Assembly (NCBI GenBank): GCA_017470935.1
Contig: JAFUXG010000057.1
Span: 1 to 35,877, forward strand
Direction of reading: 5' to 3'
DNA from: Lachnospiraceae bacterium
Lineage (GTDB): Bacteria; Bacillota; Clostridia; Lachnospirales; Lachnospiraceae
Length of the DNA: 35,877 bases
Position numbers and translations under genes: made by a program. Positions 1 through 10,892 of this stretch are shown here, piece after piece (position 1 is the first letter of the stretch; every line of letters begins with the position of its first letter). A model generated the notes under the pieces. That model was not told the DNA's origin. It saw nothing but the letters and a program-made list of their open reading frames with translations, and searched no databases.

Positions 1-3000
1 TGAAATGCTGTAGGAGGTCTTCTTACCATCTGCAGTGGTCACATCGGGCTGATTCACGTATGTCTCGTTGCCGTTATCATCATAGGTGGTTACCGTGGTA
101 TCCCCTGCCTCATTGGTGAAGCTTACCACGTTGCCATATGGGTCTGTTATCGTCTTCTTCTTTGCACCACTTCTTGTGGTAACGGTGGTGGTAAGGTTAC
201 CGTTCGTGTCATCCTCGCTGTAGGCAAACTTCGTCACATATCCAAGAGCATCCTTCTGGCTCTTGACACGTCCCTCCTTGAATGCCTCTCCCATGGCAGA
301 GGCAGCATCCTCCTCCGTTCCTGTCGGGGATATCCTGCCCTCCTCTGATAGAACGTAGGTATTCTCTACGTATGTTATACCATCATCATTGGTAACTGAT
401 GTTATCCTGTGCTTCTTGTCATATGTATAATATGTGCTCTCCCCAAGAGCATTGTCGAACTGCTTAAGACATTTATTCTTGTCATAATGGAAATATGCAG
501 TCCTGTCTCCGTCGGTCACTGATGTGACAAGCTTTGTATCCTTATCAAGCTCATAGATTAAGAATCTTCCGCTGGTCTCGTCAGTTACAGTGAACTCATT
601 GCTGTCGCGCTCTATTGTTATGGACTTGCCTTCCCGATTGGACATCTTAGTCACATTACCCTTTTTATCGAATCGCGTTATGTTCCCCGCCTTGTCCGTA
701 AGGGTATAGGCACCCTTGTCGCTTCTCTTAAGCTCATAGCCCGCCTTATTGTCATTGAGGCACTTGAAGCTCTGCTTCATGGGGATATTGCTGACATCAA
801 TGTAGAGATATCCGTCCTTATCAGTCTTTATCTCCTTCTTACTCTCATAATCCTCTGCAAGAAATGTATAATAACCCGTAGGTGACACATAATATCTCAC
901 CGTTCCGTCCTTCATGTCAAGGATTCTTGTCTCATAATTATGGGTCCAGCCATAGCCGAATTCACCAAGCTCTGCTGTTGCATTGGAATCATAAGAAAGC
1001 TGCGCCAACACCGGATTGACGCCCTGAACTGAAAGAGCTGTAATACTGTCTGTATAGGCTCCGGTACTTACATTCACCGGATCTGCCTCAGAGTTCTCTT
1101 CCGTCTGCTCCTGATATACAAGTGTTGGTACTGCTACATGGGAGCCAACCACAGAAAGCCTTACATCTACACCAAGATTGCTTCCAGCACATGCCTTCCA
1201 CTGCGCTTCCACAAGGCTCTTGTAGTTATACCATTTATCTCCTTCGACGGGTAGGCTTGTCTTATATATTCCCGATATGGATTCACCGGGCTTTAAGCAC
1301 TCTACTGCCACAACATCTCCCTCGGACATAACGGGAACACTCTTTGTTCCATCAGATGATGATATATACCGCTTACTATTATTATGTTGTGTTCCAAAGG
1401 TGGTATGCACATTATAGAACTCCTTGCTACCCTCATTGGAAAGGGTATAGTACACATAATAAGCCTCTCCCTTCTCAGCCCTGTCCTCCGGACAGATTGT
1501 AAGCACAAGCCCCTTACCTGCCGTAACCTCGAATTCATTGGAGTTGAAGCTGCCTGTGAAATCTGCGCCGAAGGGCTGCAATGTTCCGTTAAGCATTGCA
1601 TTAAGCTTATATGTTCCTGGAGCATCTCCTCTCACATACCATGACACGCTTCCGCTTTCTCCACCCTTAAGATCTGGAAGGGAAAGCTTCTGCTCTTGAC
1701 CATTCCTTGTTATCGCAAGAGAAAGTCCTGCCGGAAGATAAAGGGTAGCAGTAAGATCCTTTGCAACTATGGTCTGACTTGTGGCATTATTATATACAAT
1801 AAGTGTCGCCTCATACATATCCTTAAGCCATGATATTGACTGGGTTATGTATATAGTATAATACAGATCAGGCACAGGCTCATCATTATCCCCCTCCTGC
1901 TGTGGCTTGCTATTACCTCCGCCACCGCTACCTGAGGATGGGCCGCCTCCACTACCGGCACCGGCATCTCCTTTGTCCCCACCGCTTACTACTGCTTTGA
2001 CAGGCAGCACCGGTGTATTAATAATAGCTTCTCCCGTACGCGTAGCATCCCCAAAGGAAAGCTTGGTAGTTACTGTAAATACATGCTGGTTTTCAGGAGC
2101 TGACAAGTCGATTCCCGCTGCCACTATCTCATCAAAATCCATCTGGCGTACTGTAAAGTCAGCAGAGATGGTTTCACCCTCGGCAAGAGTGAATACATAT
2201 TCCTTATCTCCATGAAGCTCAATCTCCACACTTTCCTCCACCGCCATGTATCCCGGCTTATAAAGAGCTATCTTATAGGTACCGGGCTTTTCCATAATTG
2301 TGGTGCAGCCCTTGCTGTCAGTAGTAGACAGATTATTCTTCTCAGCAGTGGAATTGACATATACAGTAACTCCCTTAAGCGGCGAGCCTGACGCATTACG
2401 AACTGTAACATATGCTTTACCTGCTCCCGACTTTGGAAGCACTGTTATTCTTGCCGTTGTATAATCGGTATTACCGCTTCCATCCTCCACTGTCAGCTTA
2501 ACTATATATTCTCCCTCTTTGCTATAGGTGTGCTTAGGTGATGGGCCAGTCACTTCGCTGCTTCCGTCACCGAAATCCCATCTGTAGCTTACAATCCTGT
2601 CATTATCGGTTGAATCTGCTCCCGAGAATATTGTCTCATATCCCTCAACCACTGATGTATTGGTGTTGATAACCGATATGGGAGCTATGGAATCAACTGC
2701 CCCCGGCTTAACATATTGAAGGGCAGATGACGCAGTATTGCCAGCCTCGTCCTGTACCATTACCTGATACATATATGTATATCTTGGATTTACATCCGTA
2801 TCTCTATACATAAGGCTGCCTTTGCCAGTGGCAACTGCCGTATAATCCTCTTCCGTCTGTTGATTTCTCCTATACAGCACATAATCCAGGGATGGATCTA
2901 TTGTACAGTGCAGGTCTACGCACCAATCTCCCGATATGCCATAGAGTACAGGTGTCTCCAATGTCACATTATGAATTACACAATCTGATGTCAAAGCCTT

Positions 3001-6000
3001 ACTTACATTACCACTGCCATCAACTGCAGTAACAATAATATCATATTCACCATTGGCGTATTCAGCACTGTCAAAAGAACATTTAACAGCTCCTGCATAT
3101 ATATTCGTGGATATATTATCAATAACAAGCTTTGTACTTCCATCTTCTTTGCTCTTTATGGCAAATTCCACATTAGCCACCCTGTCATTATCTGTCACAT
3201 AGGTAGAGACCTCAACCTTCTTTGCCAGAAGGCTACCCTGTATCGGTGTTATACTGTGAACTACAGGCTTCTTCTCATCCGGAAGCTTCTGTGCAGTGAC
3301 CACGTTAGAACGCGCACTCTCATTACCTGCATTATCATATGCTGTAAGCTGGTAGCAATAGCTCGTATCATATGCAGCACTTCTGTCATAATACCCTATT
3401 GCTCCTATTGAAGCATTAATGCAGGTATAGGAATTAAGGCCTTCCACGCTTCTGTACAGCCTGTATCCGGCAACATCATTATCAAGTGGCTCGTTCCATT
3501 TAAGATGTATGCTTCCAGTATCCACCTCTGCCATCAGATTATCCACAGCAGATGGAGCCGTATGATCTATAATATACTGAATAAGTATCTGCTCCTTATC
3601 CCCTTCATTACCTGCAGTATCTGAAGCATATACACGTACATACAGATTTCCCTCATGCAGTCCCGTAGTATCAAAATCATAGCTTAGCACAGGCTGCTTT
3701 TCAGGCATCTCATATTTCTGTATGTATAATGGCTCCCACATATTTTCATCTGTTGAGTATTCTATAGTGATACTGTCAACGGCACAGTTGTCATAAGCGC
3801 TAACCCTTAACGGTATGCTGCCATTATAATATCCTCCTCCAGGTGTAACATTAGTGATCCGGGGCACAATGGTGTCTGCACCTGCTGTAACATCAAGTCT
3901 GTCAGAGGTCAAGCCTTTATTACCCTGTATGTCATAGAAGGTGACCTGATATGTGGTTGTCTCACCTGGCGTAAGTCCCTCTATAACACATCCTGTTGTG
4001 GTGGTTGCTCTGGTAATTACCTGAATTGTTCCATTTCCAAGTATCTGTTCCACCAATGCATAGGAATAATCCTCATCCTTAGGCGCATCCCATGACAGCA
4101 CCGCCGTAGTTGAATATATCTCCGCCGACAGTCCTGTAGGTGCTGAAGGACCTTCATTATCAATCTTATATGTACATAGGAATTCATCATTACAGTTACC
4201 CTCTTTGTCATATACTGTATAGCACAGAGTAACCTCTTTACCCATTGCTGTTGTGTCAAGCTCATAGACAGCCGTTCCACTCTCTATACTGCATTCTGTT
4301 ATGAGCTCATTTGCATCAGCCTCCTCATGGTATTTTTCAATAACAAGGCGGTGAAGCGCCTTATTGTCGGATGCCTTTACACTGATCTTTACCTTACCTG
4401 TAAGTACTCCGTCAAGAGGTGATACCTCCTCAATTCTCGGTGCCTCTGTGTCTTCATCTGACACAATCACCGCCCCCTCTGACCATTCTCCTTCTAATCC
4501 ACCTGCGTCATATGCAGCAACATAATATGTATATTCCTTGCTGGGCTCTATTGTCTTATCATAATGATATGTCTTATCAGGATTATCACTGTCTATAATG
4601 AGCGTCGCCTCTCCTCCCGCTTCTTTGCGGTATATATGATATCCTGCAATATCTGCTTCCCTGCCCTTTTCGTAGCTAATGACAGCGATACCGTTCCGCG
4701 CTTCGGCAGCTACCTCTTTAAGCTTAGACGGTGCGGTTTTATCAAGATAATATGTATATTCCTGTTCATATTCATATCCGCCTGCATCCGTTATTCTTAT
4801 TATGACATTGATTTCTTCTCCTACTATTTGTGTTGTATCAACATCCGCCTTAGCAGTAATAGTACTTCTGTATGATGTATTTTTTCCAACCTTCCTGTCA
4901 AGCAGAGTGACAGTAGCTTCTTCTCCCTTCTCCTTATACGCCATATATACATTATAGCCCTTTGCACTTCCTGTATTGACAAAGGCTGCTGATATCTCAG
5001 CTTTATTACCCGAAAGAACAGAATAAGCCTTCGGCTGTACCTCACTGACTTCAACTGCCTGAGTGAACATTATTATTTCTTCAGTCTTTTCTGATTCATT
5101 ACCGGTTGTGTCATAGGCAAGTATTTGATAGCTGTATTCGCGATTAGGCTCCAGTCCGCAATCAGTATAGGATGTGGTTTTTACATCACCAACCTGCTCA
5201 CTGTCACGATATATCCTGTAGCCTGCCACAGCAACATTGTCTGATGATTGCGTCCACGACATAGTAAGAGTCTGTCCGCACCTGTCAGACAAGGATAATT
5301 CCTCAGGAACAGAAGGTGCCACATCATCTGCAAGCGTCTTCACCGTCAGCACCTTTGATAAAGCTGACGTATTAAGCACTTCATCCTTTGCTATAACATA
5401 ATAGCTGTATTCGGTATCAGGAGTAAGCCTTTTATCTGTGTATGATGTTCCTGACACAGACATCAGCTTTTTATCATTTCTGTATATATCATATCCGCTA
5501 ACATCTGTATCATCCTCTGATGGTTCCCACGAAAGCTTAAGGGATGTATATCCTATATCTGAAGCAGAAAGTCCTGCCGGAGCAGATGGTGGAGTGATAT
5601 CCTTCACGTCATCAACAAGCTCATTGCACATATCTTCAACATTACGGCTGAATACATAGTAATCCCTTGGCTTTGTAAGAACAAGCTTGTTAAACTTTGC
5701 TGTCTGCGGCATTGTAACTGTCTGTATATGAGCCCTTCCATTGCTTGTCATCTTGCTGCTTAACGTTGTAGTATGATGTTCCTTTACCGTTACGGTACTA
5801 TACAGAAAGTTCACATTGCCCTTAATATCCAGATTGCCAGCTAAAAGATTGAATCTGCCCGTCCCCCCTAGATTCCCTGTTATTTGAACCACATCTTCGT
5901 CCTGTTCCATACAGAGAATTCCTGCACTGTTAAAATACACATTCTGTTTTATCTGCAAGATTCCACCATTAACAACACAGGAATTGTTGAAAGTGGCTGT

Positions 6001-9000
6001 TTCCGCTGTAAGATGATGTCCATTGATATCAAGAGGGCCATTGACGGTAAGCGTTCCTCCGATGCACAGATCATTCTCCAGTACAAGTTCTGACTTCACA
6101 ACAAGATTTCCCTCAAATTTATCAAATTCTGGGGACTCCCCATTATTCCAGTAAATTGACTTTCCCACTGTTCCATGCAGTCTGCTGCTGTTAGTTACAT
6201 GATTGTTTACATACATGTCTGTCATCACCACAACACCACCATAGGAAGTATTGTTGACAACTATTGTTCCTAGCGAACAATAATTATAACCGTTTACTTT
6301 CTGTACATCTTCACCGGAAAATACAAAGCTTATATTATCCGAAAAATCATTACTGATATATAAGGAAATATTACTTTTTAGTTCAAATATTCCGCACTTC
6401 ATTGAATCTGAATATCCATATCTTGGATACAGTACTGACGTCCCTTCTACACAGATATAATCTGAGGGATCATTCATGTAACATAATCCCTTTGAAGATA
6501 TATATTGACCATACTGGTTCTTATCCGCCATGATATAATCGCCTGTAACATATAGTTCCCCGCCGTTCATAGTAACATTGCCGCCGGGCTGGTTAAAATC
6601 ACCTAACACTGTCAGTTTATGCCCATTAAGATTCAGGTTTCCAATAATCAGCGTATAATCACCCTGTACCACAGTATCTTTGGTAAGCGTATATCCCATC
6701 TCGCCATCTATTGGAAAAGACAACTTATGCTCAGCGTCATATATGTTATCTGCCCTAAAAAGCTGTGATGAATACACACCTTCATCTGCTGTATTGCTTA
6801 CTTCAAGCTCATAGAAATACCATAGGTTTCCTGATTCGATATTCTGTTTCTTTGTACCGCTTAATATTACTCGCGCTCCTTCATTAAATGAATAGGCAGA
6901 CATGTTGGAACCTATTTTCATATCACCCTTTATTTCAATAATTCCATCTGACTGAATGCTATATCCTTTGCCATATGATCCGGGGCAAAAAAGCCCATCT
7001 ACTACCAGATGCTTTCCGTTCAGCTTTAAATATCCGGTATCCACATTTCCCTCAACATACAGATCATGAGTTAGCTTCTGCGGTTCTGCGAAATATAATA
7101 TTTCTGCCTTAATATATTCCTCTGTAATACTGCCATACAACATCATAACACCACCGACTGGATTGCCGTTGGTCTGTATATCTCCATAAAAGCCTATATT
7201 TTTCCACCATCTGATATATATGCCGGCTCTATTTCTAAGTTCAATATCACCTATGTACATCTTTCCGGTGTTGCTTGTGAATTCCTGACTCTTCGTTCCA
7301 TCCACTATCAACTTAGTGCCATTACGTAAATCAATCTGCCCGTATTGCACATATATATTACCTGCAATATATATATCCGAGTTATCCACACTTATTTCCC
7401 TTACAATATTCCAGCCGCCATCTATATCTATAATGCTGTTATTGACACGCAGCATTCCATAGTCATAATATGTATCCCAATTACCGCTTATATGAATAAT
7501 GCTGTTATCGATTGACATCAGCATACCACTATCAAAATCCCCTCCTACCGTGACCGAACAGTCACTCATCGTCATAAGATTTCCACTATATCTAAAATAA
7601 TCTTTTACATTAAGTGTGCTTCCGCTTAACGTAAATGAATCACCGTTGAACCAGAAGTATCCGTTGACCGTAAGTTTATGCCCATTCAAATTCATATCAC
7701 CCGCCGCCACGACCAGATCACCATTGATCACCTCATCATGTTGAAGGGTATATCCAAATATTCCGCCATTGGCAAAAGCGATTGTACAACCTGACACATT
7801 ATCAATACTGGAATATTTTAATTCATTGGAAACATATATTCCATCACCGCTTGTATTATTAATTACCAGATGACCAAGCTTCTCCGAATTTACATCCATT
7901 GTAATGGTCTGTTTCACTGTTCCATTAAGTTCAAGAATGGCATTCTTACCTGCGCATCCGCCTGCTGTATTTACTGTCACATCACCTCCTGCGCATATTC
8001 TTCCGTTGATAAATCTCTGAAGGTTCGTATTCATGATAAGACTACCGTAGACAACTATAAGATCGTCCTCATAAGACATTACTAGCCCATAGCCCGCTTT
8101 CCCCTCAATGGCAAAATCACCGCAGTAAACCTTTCCATGTTGTACTACAATATATGAATTATTATTGTTCATATATATTCTGTCTGACACAATAAGATTA
8201 TGCCCATTTACATATAAAGAACTTGATGTTTCAATACTTCCATCAATATTCCAGTCCTGATTCATGCTTACACTTTTCTTGATAATGATATCCCCTGCAT
8301 ATTTTCCTTCTACAAATGAGGCCCCGGTTCCAAGTCCTAATATGCCTGAGACACTACATGTCTGTTCTACTTCCCCGCATGCCATCGGTTTATTATTAAG
8401 AACAACACCTCTGTTATTCTTAAAGCACACTCTGCCAAAATAAGAACTGTTTGAATCAGAAAAAGCAATTGTCTGTTCATCATTTCCTGAAAACACTGTT
8501 GTATGCTGCTTTCCTGCCACATAAGAATCCACTGCACCCGACTGGTAAAAATCTCCTTTGACCTCTAAAATGCCCTTAATAAGTTTATTCCGATGGCTTA
8601 TTGATGATTCCATTCTGAAATCACCATCCACGATTATATGATCATCGGCATGAATCATTGACAAAGTTCCACCTGCAATTGTCAGACTGCCCTTAATATG
8701 GTAGGTATGCCCATTGGGATCTAATATCCCATCAACAATTACCAGATTCCCTTCATATTCGCCATCTTCACCTATACTGAATCCCCTCACCCCACCCGAT
8801 GCATATGACAGAGTCCCCTGCAGCATTGATACATTCACAATCTTAATCCCATCATCAGCAACAACACCGTAAGGATTATCGACCGTAATATTGGCAAATA
8901 CACTGTCATTATGTGTTATTGATATTCTCTGCTCTCTTTCACCTGAGAATATAACCTCTGCATTTTCTCCACATGACATATATGTACCTTCTTTGCCTTT

Positions 9001-10716
9001 AATATCTCCTCCAATTTCTAATATACCCTTTCTAAAATCGCAGCCTTTAGCATCTACTACAAAATCCCCATACACATTAATCTTTCCATTCTCCCCACTC
9101 ATACTCAGTTCAATATCAGACACGTCCATATTGCCAAGTACCGTTATCGTCTTATCAGGTCTGTCAATGTTCAAATGGATTCCTGTTGCTGACAAATTAC
9201 CGGTAACCTTAATGTCATATAATACATATATATAATTCGAACTTCCTGACACATACAGATTACCATGTATTGTCATATCCTTTGCAAATAGATAAGTTCT
9301 CGACACATATATATCGCCATACAGATCATCTCCATTGATCTTAGCATTGCTGATCACAGTCTTGCCTTTGACATTTCCTGATACATGCTCGACTGAACCG
9401 AATACTGTTATCGAACCTCCCCACTCCACACTGCCACTTTCCGGCTGGTCAATTATAAGATTGGCATACTTAAAAAAACCCGTGTAAAGCTTTCCTGTCT
9501 CTATAGTCTGCTTCCCTTCACCAGTAAGCTTCAAGCTATGGCTGCCACCTGTATTAAGCAGCTGATGCGTCAATGTATCATCCGCCTTAATACTGCCCTT
9601 AAGTTCCATGACGCCTGCCTTCATATAATAATATGTATCTACAAGTCCTGAGTCTACATAGTCACCTTCTATGAGAACATAGTCACTCTCTGAAGTCATC
9701 TGCAGTACCCCAACACTGTAATCTGCATATTCCTTTCCATTCAGGGAATATATGTACTGCCTTCTGTAGTCCCCCTTTACCGTAAGTCTTCCACCGTTAA
9801 CAGTTATGACTCCTCCTGCCTGTATAAGATCTCCCTCGACCGTCATATTATGTCCTGCAAGGTCAAGACTTCCATCAATCAGGTAATAATCCCCATAGAT
9901 AACTGTATCCTCCGTCAACGTTCCTCCTTTGTCGCTCTCCACGGCATAATAAAGCTTCCCCCCATTATCCTCAATCTCATCAATATTAAGTATATGCTTG
10001 GAAAACACACCTTCGTCACTTGAATTCTTAATTATAAGATGCTTAATGACTAGTTTGGAATTGGATTGTATATCTATCAGCTGTTTTTCACTCCCTGTTA
10101 ATATAATACTGCAGCCAGCATTATATACAATGGATGATTTGCATATACCGCTATCATTACCTATAATGTTTCCTTCTATTTCAATCGTTCCATAATCAAC
10201 TCTTCTTGATGTATTGTAAGAAGAATTGAATATATAATCACCCTTTATACGTATGAGGTCATTAGTTGAATTCATGCTAATCAAAGCATTATACTGTTCA
10301 CGCACTGATCCAAGTACATACAGAAATCCATCATTCATATATAAAGAACCATTAAGTATAACATCACCATGCACAATAATCTTATGTCCGTTCAGATTTA
10401 AGCTATAATTAATAGTAAGATTGCCCACCTCTATATCTTCATCAAGTGTTACACTTGTCGATATAACCCTGTCCTCATATACCTCGTTATCAATTTCATC
10501 AGCGTCAATTATCTCCTCTGTATCTTCACTTGCTATTCCTGCTGCTTCCTCCGCTGCACGTATCTGTTCTTCAGCTTCTTCGCTTGCCTGTTCATACGCC
10601 TTGGCATCATATTCCAATGCCCTTACCACCGATATTGAGCCACTGAATTCATTGATCCCTATTATCAAAAGCATAAACCATGCTGTCATCCTTCTAAAGC
10701 TGTATCTGCTATTCAT
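1..10716 (-). CDS. Giant secreted RHS/YD-repeat protein (3' end beyond window)
   Basis: One open frame of 3572 codons, with no stop on reading through, runs off the left edge, so the C-terminus is missing. Start chosen at the second of two adjacent ATGs, 6 nt after GGAG. Residues 1-32 look like a signal peptide (MNSRYSFRR, then a hydrophobic MTAWFMLLIIGI core). About residues 60-1690 are beta-rich modules of the type NGHxLxVxGD / GGxLxVxGDY / SGxxxQxI. From about residue 1704 come Fn3 domains (SWxPSxDDxxVxGYxIYR, YSYxVxAxD), alternating with Ig-like domains. A PKD domain (YRWDFGDGS) lies near 2677-2757, then a carboxypeptidase-regulatory-like domain (near 2765-2845) and a Gly/Ser linker (near 2910-2938). 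A DUF6531-like segment (ADPVNVSTGAY...FGYGWTHNYE) starts near 3205, followed by YD repeats. Known RHS proteins end in variable toxin or adhesin tips; none is visible here. Role inferred: surface or secreted polymorphic protein. Confidence 0.85.
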   Translation of the reverse strand, partial: MNSRYSFRRMTAWFMLLIIGINEFSGSISVVRALEYDAKAYEQASEEAEEQIRAAEEAAGIASEDTEEIIDADEIDNEVYEDRVISTSVTLDEDIEVGNLTINYSLNLNGHKIIVHGDVILNGSLYMNDGFLYVLGSVREQYNALISMNSTNDLIRIKGDYIFNSSYNTSRRVDYGTIEIEGNIIGNDSGICKSSIVYNAGCSIILTGSEKQLIDIQSNSKLVIKHLIIKNSSDEGVFSKHILNIDEIEDNGGKLYYAVESDKGGTLTEDTVIYGDYYLIDGSLDLAGHNMTVEGDLIQAGGVITVNGGRLTVKGDYRRQYIYSLNGKEYADYSVGVLQMTSESDYVLIEGDYVDSGLVDTYYYMKAGVMELKGSIKADDTLTHQLLNTGGSHSLKLTGEGKQTIETGKLYTGFFKYANLIIDQPESGSVEWGGSITVFGSVEHVSGNVKGKTVISNAKINGDDLYGDIYVSRTYLFAKDMTIHGNLYVSGSSNYIYVLYDIKVTGNLSATGIHLNIDRPDKTITVLGNMDVSDIELSMSGENGKINVYGDFVVDAKGCDFRKGILEIGGDIKGKEGTYMSCGENAEVIFSGEREQRISITHNDSVFANITVDNPYGVVADDGIKIVNVSMLQGTLSYASGGVRGFSIGEDGEYEGNLVIVDGILDPNGHTYHIKGSLTIAGGTLSMIHADDHIIVDGDFRMESSISHRNKLIKGILEVKGDFYQSGAVDSYVAGKQHTTVFSGNDEQTIAFSDSNSSYFGRVCFKNNRGVVLNNKPMACGEVEQTCSVSGILGLGTGASFVEGKYAGDIIIKKSVSMNQDWNIDGSIETSSSLYVNGHNLIVSDRIYMNNNNSYIVVQHGKVYCGDFAIEGKAGYGLVMSYEDDLIVVYGSLIMNTNLQRFINGRICAGGDVTVNTAGGCAGKNAILELNGTVKQTITMDVNSEKLGHLVINNTSGDGIYVSNELKYSSIDNVSGCTIAFANGGIFGYTLQHDEVINGDLVVAAGDMNLNGHKLTVNGYFWFNGDSFTLSGSTLNVKDYFRYSGNLMTMSDCSVTVGGDFDSGMLMSIDNSIIHISGNWDTYYDYGMLRVNNSIIDIDGGWNIVREISVDNSDIYIAGNIYVQYGQIDLRNGTKLIVDGTKSQEFTSNTGKMYIGDIELRNRAGIYIRWWKNIGFYGDIQTNGNPVGGVMMLYGSITEEYIKAEILYFAEPQKLTHDLYVEGNVDTGYLKLNGKHLVVDGLFCPGSYGKGYSIQSDGIIEIKGDMKIGSNMSAYSFNEGARVILSGTKKQNIESGNLWYFYELEVSNTADEGVYSSQLFRADNIYDAEHKLSFPIDGEMGYTLTKDTVVQGDYTLIIGNLNLNGHKLTVLGDFNQPGGNVTMNGGELYVTGDYIMADKNQYGQYISSKGLCYMNDPSDYICVEGTSVLYPRYGYSDSMKCGIFELKSNISLYISNDFSDNISFVFSGEDVQKVNGYNYCSLGTIVVNNTSYGGVVVMTDMYVNNHVTNSSRLHGTVGKSIYWNNGESPEFDKFEGNLVVKSELVLENDLCIGGTLTVNGPLDINGHHLTAETATFNNSCVVNGGILQIKQNVYFNSAGILCMEQDEDVVQITGNLGGTGRFNLLAGNLDIKGNVNFLYSTVTVKEHHTTTLSSKMTSNGRAHIQTVTMPQTAKFNKLVLTKPRDYYVFSRNVEDMCNELVDDVKDITPPSAPAGLSASDIGYTSLKLSWEPSEDDTDVSGYDIYRNDKKLMSVSGTSYTDKRLTPDTEYSYYVIAKDEVLNTSALSKVLTVKTLADDVAPSVPEELSLSDRCGQTLTMSWTQSSDNVAVAGYRIYRDSEQVGDVKTTSYTDCGLEPNREYSYQILAYDTTGNESEKTEEIIMFTQAVEVSEVQPKAYSVLSGNKAEISAAFVNTGSAKGYNVYMAYKEKGEEATVTLLDRKVGKNTSYRSTITAKADVDTTQIVGEEINVIIRITDAGGYEYEQEYTYYLDKTAPSKLKEVAAEARNGIAVISYEKGREADIAGYHIYRKEAGGEATLIIDSDNPDKTYHYDKTIEPSKEYTYYVAAYDAGGLEGEWSEGAVIVSDEDTEAPRIEEVSPLDGVLTGKVKISVKASDNKALHRLVIEKYHEEADANELITECSIESGTAVYELDTTAMGKEVTLCYTVYDKEGNCNDEFLCTYKIDNEGPSAPTGLSAEIYSTTAVLSWDAPKDEDYSYALVEQILGNGTIQVITRATTTTGCVIEGLTPGETTTYQVTFYDIQGNKGLTSDRLDVTAGADTIVPRITNVTPGGGYYNGSIPLRVSAYDNCAVDSITIEYSTDENMWEPLYIQKYEMPEKQPVLSYDFDTTGLHEGNLYVRVYASDTAGNEGDKEQILIQYIIDHTAPSAVDNLMAEVDTGSIHLKWNEPLDNDVAGYRLYRSVEGLNSYTCINASIGAIGYYDRSAAYDTSYCYQLTAYDNAGNESARSNVVTAQKLPDEKKPVVHSITPIQGSLLAKKVEVSTYVTDNDRVANVEFAIKSKEDGSTKLVIDNISTNIYAGAVKCSFDSAEYANGEYDIIVTAVDGSGNVSKALTSDCVIHNVTLETPVLYGISGDWCVDLHCTIDPSLDYVLYRRNQQTEEDYTAVATGKGSLMYRDTDVNPRYTYMYQVMVQDEAGNTASSALQYVKPGAVDSIAPISVINTNTSVVEGYETIFSGADSTDNDRIVSYRWDFGDGSSEVTGPSPKHTYSKEGEYIVKLTVEDGSGNTDYTTARITVLPKSGAGKAYVTVRNASGSPLKGVTVYVNSTAEKNNLSTTDSKGCTTIMEKPGTYKIALYKPGYMAVEESVEIELHGDKEYVFTLAEGETISADFTVRQMDFDEIVAAGIDLSAPENQHVFTVTTKLSFGDATRTGEAIINTPVLPVKAVVSGGDKGDAGAGSGGGPSSGSGGGGNSKPQQEGDNDEPVPDLYYTIYITQSISWLKDMYEATLIVYNNATSQTIVAKDLTATLYLPAGLSLAITRNGQEQKLSLPDLKGGESGSVSWYVRGDAPGTYKLNAMLNGTLQPFGADFTGSFNSNEFEVTAGKGLVLTICPEDRAEKGEAYYVYYTLSNEGSKEFYNVHTTFGTQHNNSKRYISSSDGTKSVPVMSEGDVVAVECLKPGESISGIYKTSLPVEGDKWYNYKSLVEAQWKACAGSNLGVDVRLSVVGSHVAVPTLVYQEQTEENSEADPVNVSTGAYTDSITALSVQGVNPVLAQLSYDSNATAELGEFGYGWTHNYETRILDMKDGTVRYYVSPTGYYTFLAEDYESKKEIKTDKDGYLYIDVSNIPMKQSFKCLNDNKAGYELKRSDKGAYTLTDKAGNITRFDKKGNVTKMSNREGKSITIERDSNEFTVTDETSGRFLIYELDKDTKLVTSVTDGDRTAYFHYDKNKCLKQFDNALGESTYYTYDKKHRITSVTNDDGITYVENTYVLSEEGRISPTGTEEDAASAMGEAFKEGRVKSQKDALGYVTKFAYSEDDTNGNLTTTVTTRSGAKKKTITDPYGNVVSFTNEAGDTTVTTYDDNGNETYVNQPDVTTADGKKTSYSIS
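5620..10110 (-). repeat. About nine divergent beta-rich modules in the giant protein
   Basis: A module recurs roughly every 450-640 bp. Its most recognisable box is a G-x3-Q-[TIK]-I core followed by a strand such as LVINNTSG or LIIKNSSD. Boxes lie near nt 10105, 9530, 8950, 8500, 7930, 7300, 6860, 6325 and, more degenerate, 5700. Between boxes are short strands of the form LNLNGHKLTVxGD, GGxLxVxGDY and MNGGELYVTGDY. Copies are diverged at DNA level. The pattern suggests a beta-solenoid stalk; that is inference from periodicity, not a recognised family hit. Confidence 0.6.
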
Positions 10717-10837
10717 CATCGTCTCCACCATCCACATTACAATATAGTTACTTATAAATATAATTTATTTCACCGCTTTTGTCCATAGTTTATATACAAA
10801 ATTCCATATACAAATCATTTATAATATAACTATTAAT
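10717..10837 (-). other. Leader of the giant gene, no confident promoter
   Basis: AT-rich stretch between the ribF terminator and the giant gene. TATA-like words (TATAAA, TATATT) occur, but none has a convincing -35 box at 16-18 bp. In-frame ATGs at 10737 and 10731 are possible alternative starts but lack a ribosome binding site. Confidence 0.3.
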
Positions 10838-10868
10838 TGAAAAAAGGCGGTGCATTATACACCACCTT
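10838..10868 (-). terminator. Intrinsic terminator after ribF
   Basis: On the minus strand, AAGGTGGTG and CACCGCCTT form a 9-bp stem with one mismatch and a 7-nt loop, followed by a T run. It lies about 25 bp after the ribF stop, so it should end the long rimP-to-ribF transcript before the giant gene. Confidence 0.85.
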
Positions 10869-10892
10869 ACATACTGTAAAACATATACCACA

